Notes: generated from the sequence alone by a model not told the origin. Positions 1 to 8,612 are shown, counted from the stretch's first letter. The stretch is 8,757 nucleotides of DNA from an uncultured Collinsella sp. (GCA_900543515.1 UQRW01000064.1:1-8757); one strand, 5' to 3'. Made by a program: numbers and translations.

Positions 1-1
1 T

Positions 2-38
2 CACGACGGAGGCCACATTAAGTGGCCTCCTGTTCGTG
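2..38. terminator. Strong hairpin, probable terminator of an upstream gene
   Basis: A perfect 9-bp stem (GGAGGCCAC at 8-16 with GTGGCCTCC at 22-30) closes an ATTAA loop. It is extended after a small internal loop by CACGA (2-6) pairing with TCGTG (34-38). The T tract after the stem is short (TGTT), so it is not a textbook intrinsic terminator. Its position at the window edge, before the promoter region of the next gene, suggests it ends transcription from a gene lying to the left. Which strand it serves cannot be told from this window. Confidence 0.55.
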
Positions 39-150
39 CGGAACTCGCGATAAACTTAACCCCCACACCCCTCACGCGGCGGGCAACCGTCGTTGGGCTT
101 ATCACTGACACGAATAAACCGCTTGCATATCGTCTGCTGGCTTGGCACGG

Positions 151-181
151 TACAATACTTGCAGCTTTAATTCATGAATTA
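151..181 (+). promoter_or_regulatory. Candidate -10 box and palindromic site before the methyltransferase gene
   Basis: TACAAT at 151-156 is a good -10 hexamer, 37 bases before the chosen start codon. No convincing -35 is seen at 16-18 bp spacing; TTGCAT at 123-128 is too far away (22 bp). Just downstream, at about +5 to +18 of the inferred transcript, lies a perfect 14-bp palindrome, TAATTCATGAATTA (168-181). It abuts the ribosome binding site GGAG (184-187) and could be a repressor site or a small hairpin in the leader. The -10 match is seen directly; the operator role is inference. Confidence 0.4.
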
Positions 182-193
182 GTGGAGTTATTG

Positions 194-1642
194 ATGGCAG
201 AATCTCGTGCGGAGCGTAAGGCTCGTCGTGCTTTGATCGAGGCGGCTGAGGGGTCAGAGGAGAAAAAATCTTCTAAGAAATCCAAGTCGTCTCAGGACGC
301 GAAGGGTAAGTCGGCCAAGGGCAAGGCTAAGGCCAAGCGTCCCGGCTCTCGTCGGAACGACGATAAGGCATCTCAGACTCGCTCCAAGCGCCCGTATAAG
401 AATCCGGTTCCGTCTGCGCGCAAGGCCGTTGATCCCAAGTCTCCTTGTTCCATCATGAAAGCTTGCGGTGGGTGTACGGCGCTCAATCGTCCTTATAAGA
501 AGCAGTTGGCAGCCAAGCAGGCCGCCATGGAGGAGCTTTTTGCTACCCTTTGCGAGCGCGAGGGCATTAGCGTCGACCCCATTCGCGGTATGGGCGTCAC
601 CCTGGGCGACCCGGGCAAATATCCTGCGCCGCGCGGTTTTCGCCATAAGGCCGCCACTCCCTTTGCTCCCGGTAAGGAGGGTGCTGTCCGTTGCGGTTTC
701 TTTGAGCGCGGCACGCACAAGATCGTTGCCGTACCCGAGTGTCCTGTCGAGGCACCGGGTGCCCGTCAGATTCTCAACGGCATCGCACGCGAAGCTGAGC
801 GGCTGCATATTCCCGCCTTTAATGAGGACAAGCATCTTGGTTTGCTTCGCTATGCCGTCGTCCGCTGCGGCTGGCGTACCGACCAGGTCATGGTCACGCT
901 CGTGACCGCTCAGCGCGACTTGCCGCATGCGCAGGAGTTCTTTGAGGCTGTCGCCGCACTCAATCCGCACATCGTCACCGTCGCCCAAAACATCAACGGA
1001 CGTCCCGGCAACGCCATCCTCGGCGAGGAAACCCGCATTGTATATGGCGCCGAGTGCATGCGCGACCAGCTGCTCGGCTGCGAGTTCGATATCTCCCCCA
1101 CCGCGTTCTACCAGACCAACCCGCAGCAGACCGAGCTGCTCTATCAGCTCGCGATTGACGGCATGGACCTGCAGCAGGGCGATGTGCTCATGGATGCCTA
1201 CTGTGGCAGCGGTACCATCGGTCTTTGCGCAGCTAAAGATGCCCAGAACAAGGGCGTCGGTATTATGCTGCTTGGCGTGGAGCGCAACCACGCCGGCATT
1301 GCCGACGCACGTCGTAATGCCGAGCTCAACGGCCTCACCCGCAGCGCTTGGTTTATGGCCGACGATGCCACCGACTACATCCTAGATGCCGCCGACAACA
1401 ACGAGCGGGTCGATGTCCTTTCCATCGATCCGCCGCGCGCCGGCTCTACCCCCGAGTTCCTCGAAGCTGCCTGCGCGCTTAAGCCGCGCCGCATCACCTA
1501 TATCAGCTGCAACCCCGTGACTCAAGAGCGCGACCTGCATCAGCTCCTCGACGGAGGCTATCGCCTGCTCAAGATCACGCCCGTCGACATGTTCCCTCAC
1601 ACCGACCACACCGAAACCGTAGCGGTCCTCGAACGCCGCTAA
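194..1642 (+). CDS. rlmD: 23S rRNA (uracil-C5)-methyltransferase, RlmD/RumA family
   Basis: An enzyme of the TrmA/RumA family, which uses S-adenosylmethionine to methylate C5 of a uridine in RNA, most likely in 23S rRNA. Four cysteines fit the family's [4Fe-4S] site: C85-x5-C91-x2-C94 and C183 (ECPVE). The C-terminal fold shows the substrate-side motif SPTAFYQTN, the SAM loop DAYCGSGTIG (about 334-343), IDPPRAG (about 412), the nucleophile C439 in YISCNP, and the likely general base E474 in HTETV. I chose ATG 194 over GTG 182 because GGAG at 184-187 lies six bases before it, giving 482 aa. The first 84 residues are low-complexity Lys/Ser/Arg rather than the TRAM domain that precedes the cluster in E. 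coli RumA. The exact uridine target (1939, 747 or both) cannot be read from sequence. A single gene, closed by a hairpin at 1671-1700. Confidence 0.9.
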   Translation: MAESRAERKARRALIEAAEGSEEKKSSKKSKSSQDAKGKSAKGKAKAKRPGSRRNDDKASQTRSKRPYKNPVPSARKAVDPKSPCSIMKACGGCTALNRPYKKQLAAKQAAMEELFATLCEREGISVDPIRGMGVTLGDPGKYPAPRGFRHKAATPFAPGKEGAVRCGFFERGTHKIVAVPECPVEAPGARQILNGIAREAERLHIPAFNEDKHLGLLRYAVVRCGWRTDQVMVTLVTAQRDLPHAQEFFEAVAALNPHIVTVAQNINGRPGNAILGEETRIVYGAECMRDQLLGCEFDISPTAFYQTNPQQTELLYQLAIDGMDLQQGDVLMDAYCGSGTIGLCAAKDAQNKGVGIMLLGVERNHAGIADARRNAELNGLTRSAWFMADDATDYILDAADNNERVDVLSIDPPRAGSTPEFLEAACALKPRRITYISCNPVTQERDLHQLLDGGYRLLKITPVDMFPHTDHTETVAVLERR

Positions 1643-1670
1643 CCAACCTCAGTAGATTTTTGGGACAAGA

Positions 1671-1700
1671 AAGGGGGCGACCCGCCTGGGCCGCCCCCTT
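1671..1700. terminator. Hairpin terminator between convergent genes
   Basis: AAGGGGGCG (1671-1679) pairs with CGCCCCCTT (1692-1700), and CCC/GGG (1681-1683 with 1688-1690) pairs inside it. It lies between the + strand methyltransferase stop (1642) and the - strand phosphatase stop (1721), so it probably serves both. T tracts are modest on each side: TTGGTTT downstream on +, and TTCTTGT on the - strand. Confidence 0.7.
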
Positions 1701-1720
1701 CGCTTGGTTTATAAACTCCG

Positions 1721-2542
1721 CTACATCCCATTGCGCAGATCGCACACGCCGGCTGCCGCCATCTCGCGCAGCAGCGTCTCGCGGTCGCGCGTCACGATCA
1801 AATCCAGCGGGAAGTGAATCTCGTCGAGCATCTTGCGCGCGTGATCGAGCTTGCCAATGGCCATGCCAATGTGGGCATCGGTCGACACGCCAATGCCCAC
1901 GCCCAGCTCGGCGCAGCGCTCGGCAATCTTGCGGCATACGGCCCAATGCTCAGTGTCGACACCGTGTTCAAGACTATGGTTGTTGATCTCAATAATCTTG
2001 TGCTTGGCCTTAGCTGCCAACAGCACCTCGTCGATATCGAACGGCACGCCCGAACGCCCCGTGTGGCCCAGCATGAACACCTTGGGGTGCTCCAGGGCAT
2101 TGATATACATCTCGGTCGTCTGGGCCAGCGTCGCGCCCTCAGCAATCTGCGGATTATGCACGCTTGCAACCAAATAATCCAAATTACGCGTAACCAAATC
2201 GAACAGTGAATGCTGACGGCTGTACGAATCGCCGGCGATATCGAGCGTGACAGGAGTGTCCTCGCCAAACAGGCTTCCGTCCAGCGAAACGATATCGGCC
2301 TCGGCACCACGCAGCACCAGCACGCCGCTCCAAATGCGCGGCCAGATATCCTGGTTGATAAAGAACTGGTAACTGCGCAGGTCATTGGGGCAAGCCGTAA
2401 CCATAGAGCTCAAATGGTCGGCAGATCCGAGCACCTGCAGACCACGCTCTGCCGCCCAGTACACATTCTCCTCAATGGTCGAATATGCATGCGCAGAGAA
2501 CATCGTATGGGTATGAATGTCACAAGAAAGCAGGTAGGGCAT
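1721..2542 (-). CDS. PHP-domain metal-dependent phosphatase, YcdX-like
   Basis: A 273-aa protein of the polymerase-and-histidinol-phosphatase fold, a trinuclear-metal phosphoesterase expected in the cytoplasm. Visible metal ligands follow the family order: H10 and H12 in DIHTHT, H18 in SAHAYST, H43 in ADH, E81 in GAEAD, H129 in ASVH, H160 in LGHTGR, and D222/H224 in STDAHIG. The SAHAYST stretch and overall length match the YcdX subgroup rather than DNA polymerase PHP domains or histidinol phosphatase HisK. The natural substrate is unknown. The start at 2542 is supported by AAGGAG (2548-2553), five bases upstream. It follows the aminotransferase on the same strand after a 165-base gap with its own -10-like site, so read-through and independent transcription are both possible. 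Confidence 0.87.
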   Translation of the reverse strand: MPYLLSCDIHTHTMFSAHAYSTIEENVYWAAERGLQVLGSADHLSSMVTACPNDLRSYQFFINQDIWPRIWSGVLVLRGAEADIVSLDGSLFGEDTPVTLDIAGDSYSRQHSLFDLVTRNLDYLVASVHNPQIAEGATLAQTTEMYINALEHPKVFMLGHTGRSGVPFDIDEVLLAAKAKHKIIEINNHSLEHGVDTEHWAVCRKIAERCAELGVGIGVSTDAHIGMAIGKLDHARKMLDEIHFPLDLIVTRDRETLLREMAAAGVCDLRNGM

Positions 2543-2579
2543 CAGGTCTCCTTATCTGGCACGGCCGTCGCTTATATTC

Positions 2580-2585
2580 ATTGTA
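2580..2585 (-). promoter_or_regulatory. Candidate -10 box of the PHP phosphatase gene
   Basis: TACAAT on the - strand, 37 bases before the ATG at 2542. The hexamer 17 bp upstream, TTACGA (2603-2608), is only a 3/6 match to TTGACA. A second TACAAT lies at 2685-2690, just after the aminotransferase stop, and could start a longer leader. Neither is proven. Confidence 0.35.
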
Positions 2586-2642
2586 CGCATAGCCTTCGAT
2601 AGTCGTAAAACCACTCCATCCCAAAGACACAACGTCCATGAC

Positions 2643-2673
2643 AACGGGGTCCGGCTTAACACCAAACCCCGTT
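2643..2673 (-). other. Hairpin between the aminotransferase and phosphatase genes
   Basis: AACGGGGT (2643-2650) is the reverse complement of ACCCCGTT (2666-2673), giving an 8-bp stem around a 15-base loop. Read on the - strand, it lies 35-65 bases after the aminotransferase stop and about 100 bases before the phosphatase start. There is no T tract after it, so it may be a weak terminator, a processing site that alters relative expression, or chance. Confidence 0.3.
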
Positions 2674-2707
2674 TCACGTAAAACATTGTAGGCAGAGCGC
2701 TTTACTT

Positions 2708-3892
2708 TTAACGATACTCGTCCGCCAACTGTTTCCAAGCGGGTAGCGAATTGACAATCGTTTCGTAGCTCACGCAATAGCCCAGGCGGAACCAACCTGG
2801 CATACCAAAGCTGTCCGAGGGAACCGCAAGCAACTCATACTTCTTTGCGCGCTCGCAAAACGCATTCGCATCGGGCTCCAACGCTTTCACCCATAGGTAG
2901 AACGCGCCATCCGGCTCAACATAGGTGTAGCCATACTCCGCTAGTGCGTCGGTAAGCGCGGTGCGGTTACGTGCATAGGCCTCAACGTCACTCGGCTCAT
3001 CGATGCAGTCGATAATTACGCGCTGAAAGAGCGCCGGCGCGCACACGAAGCCCAGCGTACGGGCAGCACCCGCAACAGCCGGCATCAGACGGGCAGCTTG
3101 CGGATTGGTGTTGGGAACCAAGATCCAACCCACGCGCTCACCAGGCAGCGACAGCGACTTGGAATACGAGTAGCACACGATGGTGTGCTCGTAGATCGAG
3201 GGCACCCAAGGCACCTCGGCACCGTACACGATCTCGCGGTACGGCTCATCCGAGATGAGCATAATCGGATTCTCGGAATCGCGCTGAGCGTTGGCCTCGC
3301 GCAGAACATTGGCCAGTCGCGTCAACGTGTCGCATGTATATACGGCACCGGTCGGATTGTTGGGAGAGTCGATGATGACGGCCGCCGTCTTATCGCTGAT
3401 CGCCTTGAGCACGTTGTCCACGCTCAGCTGGAACGTATCTTCATCGGCGAGCGCCTCAACACACGTACAGCCGGCCTTCTCAATCCAAACGCGATACTCC
3501 GGAAAGTACGGGGCGATAGCAATAACCTCGTCGCCCGGATTCGTAACGGCGTTGAGCGCGCAGGTGAGCGAAGCCGCGGCACCCACCGTTATAAAGACGT
3601 CTTTGCCCTCATAGCTCGTGCCAAAGCGGCGGTTGAGCGATTCGGCGACGGCTGCTCGACATTGCGGCAGGCCCGGAGCGGGGGTGTAGCCGTGCAACTG
3701 GTCACTCGGCAGCTCCAGGGCCTTCTTAATCGACTCAGCCACAGCAGCGGGCGCCGGAACGCTCGGATTGCCCAGCGAAAAATCGAATACGTTTTCCGCA
3801 CCGATCTGCACCTTGCGCTCAAGGCCATAGCTAAAAATCTCACGGATGATGGAGCTTTCCGCACCGCGAGCATACATAGTTTCGTTGATCAT
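2708..3892 (-). CDS. Pyridoxal phosphate-dependent aminotransferase, class I/II
   Basis: A 394-aa fold-type I aminotransferase that moves an amino group from an amino acid to a 2-oxo acid, using PLP. Seen in order: SLGNPSVPAP near the N terminus (39-48), the PLP-phosphate region GAAASLT (104-110), SPNNPTG (176-182) with the cofactor-binding Asn, D215 and Y218 in SDEPY, the Schiff-base lysine K245 in SYSKSLSLPGER, and R369 in FRLGY, which in this family grips the substrate carboxylate. The beginning, MINETMYARG..SSIIREIF, resembles a clostridial/coriobacterial group usually annotated only as aminotransferase, so the substrate is left open. The frame stays open to 3991, but the start at 3892 is preferred: AAAGGGG precedes it at good spacing, and the extra 33 codons would be read from the palindromic repeat and the promoter. 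Confidence 0.9.
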   Translation of the reverse strand: MINETMYARGAESSIIREIFSYGLERKVQIGAENVFDFSLGNPSVPAPAAVAESIKKALELPSDQLHGYTPAPGLPQCRAAVAESLNRRFGTSYEGKDVFITVGAAASLTCALNAVTNPGDEVIAIAPYFPEYRVWIEKAGCTCVEALADEDTFQLSVDNVLKAISDKTAAVIIDSPNNPTGAVYTCDTLTRLANVLREANAQRDSENPIMLISDEPYREIVYGAEVPWVPSIYEHTIVCYSYSKSLSLPGERVGWILVPNTNPQAARLMPAVAGAARTLGFVCAPALFQRVIIDCIDEPSDVEAYARNRTALTDALAEYGYTYVEPDGAFYLWVKALEPDANAFCERAKKYELLAVPSDSFGMPGWFRLGYCVSYETIVNSLPAWKQLADEYR

Positions 3893-3916
3893 CTGTTCCC
3901 CTTTCGCATAGGCGCT

Positions 3917-3922
3917 ATTGTA
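3917..3922 (-). promoter_or_regulatory. Candidate -10 box of the aminotransferase gene
   Basis: TACAAT on the - strand, 24 bases before the ATG at 3892. The -35 position at 17 bp spacing reads CGGCAC, a poor match. The 62-base inverted repeat begins only seven bases beyond that position, so it is possible that insertion of the repeat replaced upstream promoter sequence. Confidence 0.4.
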
Positions 3923-3951
3923 CGCTTTAGCCGAGCAAAGTGCCGCAGCAA

Positions 3952-4013
3952 TGTTGATTGGGGACAGACTTAAATGCGTGAAAACGCTCATTTAAGTCTG
4001 TTCCCAATCAACA
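3952..4013. repeat. 62-base near-perfect inverted repeat, REP/MITE-like
   Basis: Positions 3952-3976 pair with 3989-4013 over 25 positions, all Watson-Crick except one G-T pair (3963/4002). The tip is an inner 3-bp stem (CGT 3977-3979 with ACG 3984-3986) closing a GAAA tetraloop, with CT (3987-3988) bulged. The arm carries GGGGACAGACTTAAATG, which resembles dispersed palindromes I associate from memory with REP-type Y1 transposases. No transposase is in the window. There is no T tract, and a separate proper terminator lies next to it, so this is not simply the ftsH terminator. Read as RNA from the + strand the odd pair is G-U; from the - strand it becomes a C-A mismatch. Confidence 0.7.
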
Positions 4014-4037
4014 GACGGCCCCATATCGCTCAAAAGG

Positions 4038-4071
4038 AAAAGCCTCCACAGGTTTCCCCGCGGAGGCTTTT
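4038..4071 (-). terminator. Intrinsic terminator of the ftsH transcript
   Basis: A 10-bp stem of AAAAGCCTCC (4038-4047) with GGAGGCTTTT (4062-4071), followed on the - strand by a T-rich run (TTTTCCTTTT). It lies 11 bases past the ftsH stop codon. The A tract on the other arm means it could also work on + strand transcripts. Confidence 0.88.
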
Positions 4072-4081
4072 GTTACAAGAA

Positions 4082-6217
<2,136 letters not shown>

Positions 6218-6218
6218 C

Positions 6219-6767
6219 TTACGAATAAACCTCCGGTTTCAAAATGCCCAGATACGGAAGGTTACGATAGCGCTCGGCATAGTCGAGGCCGTAGCCCACC
6301 ACAAAGGCATCGGGGCAATGGGTTCCAACATACTTGGGCGTGATGGCCGAGACGCGGTCCTCAACGTCCTTCCACAGGAAGGCGGCGACCTCCAGAGAAG
6401 CGGGCTTGCGGCTCTCGAGGTTCTTCATCAGATACTTGAGCGTCAGGCCCGAGTCCAGAATGTCCTCGACGATCAGCACGTCGCGACCGCGGATGTCGAT
6501 ATCCAGGTCCTTAATGATACGCACGATACCCGAGGACTTCACACCGTCGCCGTAGCTCGAAACAGCCATGAAATCGATGTTGGTCGGCAGCTCGATCTTA
6601 CGCATCAGGTCGCCCATAAAGACCACGGCGCCGCGCAGGACCGCAATCAGCACCAGATCCTTACCCGCGTAGTCGCGCGTAATCTCCTCGCCCAGGCGAG
6701 AGACGATACCGTCGATATCCTCCTGCGTGAACAGAACCTTCTCGATATCCGGATGTTGAGAAGCCAT
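6219..6767 (-). CDS. hpt: Hypoxanthine phosphoribosyltransferase
   Basis: A 182-aa cytoplasmic purine-salvage enzyme that joins hypoxanthine (and usually guanine) to PRPP to give IMP or GMP. Seen: LRGAVVFMGDL (about 44-54), the flexible-loop motif SSYGDG (70-75), the PRPP-binding motif VLIVEDILDSGLTL (97-110) with E101, D102 and catalytic D105, the purine-contacting lysine K133 in LWKD, and PDAFVVGYGLDYAERYRNLPY (about 152-172), typical of bacterial enzymes. Length is normal for the family. The start at 6767 has AAAGGG five bases upstream. It is the middle gene of tilS-hpt-ftsH. A 147-base gap separates it from tilS, with a TAGAAT -10 candidate and a hairpin, so it may have its own promoter as well as read-through. 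Confidence 0.95.
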   Translation of the reverse strand: MASQHPDIEKVLFTQEDIDGIVSRLGEEITRDYAGKDLVLIAVLRGAVVFMGDLMRKIELPTNIDFMAVSSYGDGVKSSGIVRIIKDLDIDIRGRDVLIVEDILDSGLTLKYLMKNLESRKPASLEVAAFLWKDVEDRVSAITPKYVGTHCPDAFVVGYGLDYAERYRNLPYLGILKPEVYS

Positions 6768-6823
6768 GACAACCCTTTCTTGTGCTTATCGCCCACACAC
6801 CGCCGTATGGACGCGAACTACAC

Positions 6824-6829
6824 ATTCTA
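6824..6829 (-). promoter_or_regulatory. Candidate -10 box of hpt-ftsH
   Basis: TAGAAT on the - strand, 56 bases before the hpt ATG. The -35 region (6847-6852, GGTAAA at 17 bp spacing) is weak and falls inside the inverted repeat at 6833-6863. An internal promoter for hpt-ftsH is inferred, not proven. Confidence 0.35.
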
Positions 6830-6832
6830 GCA

Positions 6833-6863
6833 GCGCACGGGGTAAATTTACCAGCCCGTGCGC
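6833..6863. other. Inverted repeat in the tilS-hpt gap
   Basis: GCGCACGGG (6833-6841) pairs with CCCGTGCGC (6855-6863) over nine positions. Inside lies the palindrome GGTAAATTTACC (6841-6852), which can extend the stem past a CAG bulge. There is no T tract on the - strand, so it is not a standard terminator of tilS. It overlaps the spacer and -35 side of the hpt promoter candidate, where an operator or a processing hairpin would be expected. A second, smaller hairpin (GAATAGC 6896-6902 with GCTATTC 6914-6920) overlaps the tilS stop codon. Confidence 0.45.
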
Positions 6864-6914
6864 CATCAGCGCGGGAATACCGTCAACGTCGCACAGAATA
6901 GCAGGCGCGGGACG

Positions 6915-8453
6915 CTATTCCGCATCGACCACGCGGAGCAGATATGCCACGCGCGTTGCGGCCGTGCACTTAAAACGCTCGTCCGCGCGAACTCCGGCGA
7001 CCCACACCACGGCACCCCCCGGCGCCGTCCTCACCATGGGCACGCCGGCGCGCTCGGAAACGGGAATGCGAGCCTCACCTAGCAAGTCGGATACTTTCTT
7101 GCTTCGGCCACTCATCCCTAACGGGCACATCACGTCTCCCGGCGCGGGACCGTCCACCCACAGGCGCGCCAATCGCGCCTCGGCAGGGATCTCGCCACGC
7201 GAGCCCGCCAGGATCCGCTCACTATCGCTGTCGGCAAAACCCAGGGCAGCCGCGTCTACCAAAGCTGTCACTTCTCCGGCAGCCGCAAGCTCACGGGCGC
7301 GGCGCACGATATCGCATCCCGGCTCAACAGCCATCGGCTCTGTGACCAGCATACGCCCCCCGCCCAACGGCAAACGACCGGGTACGGTAACCCAGTCCGC
7401 GACCAGGCCCTCGCGAGCCGCCGGCGCCTTAAACGCCAGCATGCCAAACTCAATGCGTGCGTCAATCCCCGCCGGAAGCGTGACCGAGCCGGTGCCCTCG
7501 GCAACGCAGGAAAGGACTCGCTCCACATGTCGCATCTCGGGACGAGCGTCCGGATCGATGCGCTTAATCGCCAGTCGCACGATGCGCCGCGCGATTACCA
7601 CCTCGGCCGCAGCCAGGCGCCTGGCATCGAGCACCAGCGCACCCGCTGCCTCTTTGCGCAAACAGCTTCGAAACGCCTGTGCCGAAAGCTGAGACAAAAA
7701 CGCGTCCTCATCGCCTAAGATCTCGCAGGCGGCGCCAATCGTCTTGCAGACGCTCGCGTTGCGCTGCGCCACCACCGGCATTACTCGATGGCGCACGTAG
7801 TTTCGCAGATACGAGATGTCCTCATTGCTCTCGTCTTCATGCCACGGCTGACCATGTACCTGCAGATAGCCCACCAGCTCGCCATGAGTTAGGTCGAGCA
7901 AGGGACGCACCACGATATTCCTCCGGCGAGGAATGCTCGATAGGCCAGCGGGCCCCGAACCCTTAATCGCGTTCATCAAAAACGTTTCCGCGCGATCCGA
8001 AGACGTGTGCGCGGTGCAGATACGAGCCGCCGTTCGCGGTGCCCCCGTCTGGGCGCAGAGTTCGCGAACATACCTCCGCGCCGCGGCATAGCGCACCTCG
8101 CGGGCCGCGGCCTCAATATTGCCCGACTCCCCATCAAAATAAGCGTGCTCCACACACAGCGGTAAACCATATTGTGCGCAGAGTTCACGCACAAAGGCCT
8201 CGTCGCCATCGGACGCCTTGCCGCGCAGATGATGGTTTACATGCAGCACATGCAGGCGCTCGCGAGCAATGGGGGCAACACCGCGTCCGTCTTGGATATC
8301 CAGCTTTGATGTGCACGCCATAAGAAGCAGTGCCGTCGAGTCCGCGCCGCCTGATACCATGAGCACGACAGGAGCAGCCTGCTGCCTCGTTCGGGTCTCA
8401 TCGACTGCCCCGGGCACGGCATGGTGTCCGTAATGCTGTGATACCGTAGGCAT
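6915..8453 (-). CDS. tilS: tRNA(Ile)-lysidine synthetase TilS
   Basis: Adds lysine to C34 of the CAU anticodon of a minor tRNA-Ile, using ATP, so that the tRNA reads AUA. The N-terminal PP-loop ATPase shows SGGADST (34-40), HVNHHLRG (71-78), TAHTSSDRAETFLMN with the KGSGPAGL loop (148-171), and NEDISYLRNYVRHRVMP (210-226), all typical of TilS. The C-terminal TilS domain is present: PGDVMCPLGMSGRSKKVSDLL (about 438-458), the IPVSERAGVP segment (463-472), and a final WVAGVRADERFKCT (484-497). At 512 aa it is full length for the long form. The start at 8453 is supported by AGAGGAGG (8460-8467), six bases upstream. First gene of the tilS-hpt-ftsH cluster; an IS30-like element now lies about 120 bases upstream. 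Confidence 0.95.
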   Translation of the reverse strand: MPTVSQHYGHHAVPGAVDETRTRQQAAPVVLMVSGGADSTALLLMACTSKLDIQDGRGVAPIARERLHVLHVNHHLRGKASDGDEAFVRELCAQYGLPLCVEHAYFDGESGNIEAAAREVRYAAARRYVRELCAQTGAPRTAARICTAHTSSDRAETFLMNAIKGSGPAGLSSIPRRRNIVVRPLLDLTHGELVGYLQVHGQPWHEDESNEDISYLRNYVRHRVMPVVAQRNASVCKTIGAACEILGDEDAFLSQLSAQAFRSCLRKEAAGALVLDARRLAAAEVVIARRIVRLAIKRIDPDARPEMRHVERVLSCVAEGTGSVTLPAGIDARIEFGMLAFKAPAAREGLVADWVTVPGRLPLGGGRMLVTEPMAVEPGCDIVRRARELAAAGEVTALVDAAALGFADSDSERILAGSRGEIPAEARLARLWVDGPAPGDVMCPLGMSGRSKKVSDLLGEARIPVSERAGVPMVRTAPGGAVVWVAGVRADERFKCTAATRVAYLLRVVDAE

Positions 8454-8481
8454 TTGCTTCCTCCTCTATTCGTCCGCACCC

Positions 8482-8487
8482 ATTGTA
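8482..8487 (-). promoter_or_regulatory. Candidate -10 box of tilS
   Basis: TACAAT on the - strand, 28 bases before the tilS ATG. ACGAGA sits at the -35 position (8505-8510) and is a poor match. The strong Shine-Dalgarno AGAGGAGG (8460-8467) follows. If it is real, tilS keeps its own promoter despite the nearby IS element. Confidence 0.38.
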
Positions 8488-8560
8488 TCCTTTGGAATCT
8501 TATGTCTCGTCTGCACCTTCATATCCTTGGCAGCGGCTCAAAAGGCCCTTGATTATCGAC

Positions 8561-8612
8561 TTCATCCGAACACCTCCCACATTCATCCGTACATGTACGG
8601 ATGAATGTGGGA
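8561..8612. repeat. Perfect 38-bp palindrome with three copies of a 12-bp motif
   Basis: Positions 8575-8593 and 8594-8612 are exact reverse complements with no spacer, making a 38-bp perfect palindrome centred on TACATGTA. Its inner 12 bases are TTCATCCGTACA (8582-8593) and the inverse copy (8594-8605). A further copy in direct orientation, TTCATCCGAACA (8561-8572, one mismatch), lies 21 bases to the left. The arrangement is at the left edge of the IS30-like element and could be its terminal repeat plus a mirrored end or target. Confidence 0.75.

Noticed and set aside
182..193. GTG start four codons earlier for the methyltransferase
   Set aside because: The GTG overlaps the GGAG ribosome site, which is correctly spaced for the ATG at 194, and no ribosome site precedes the GTG.
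254..1291. 345-codon open frame on the - strand opposite the methyltransferase gene
   Set aside because: Antisense shadow. The + strand carries all family motifs of the RNA methyltransferase, and this frame shows no recognisable domain.
3098..3973. 291-codon open frame on the + strand opposite the aminotransferase gene
   Set aside because: Antisense of a complete aminotransferase, with a composition typical of a shadow frame and no domain.
3893..3991. 33-codon N-terminal extension of the aminotransferase
   Set aside because: It would be translated from the promoter and the inverted repeat. The ATG at 3892 has its own ribosome binding site, and the protein from there matches the usual family beginning.
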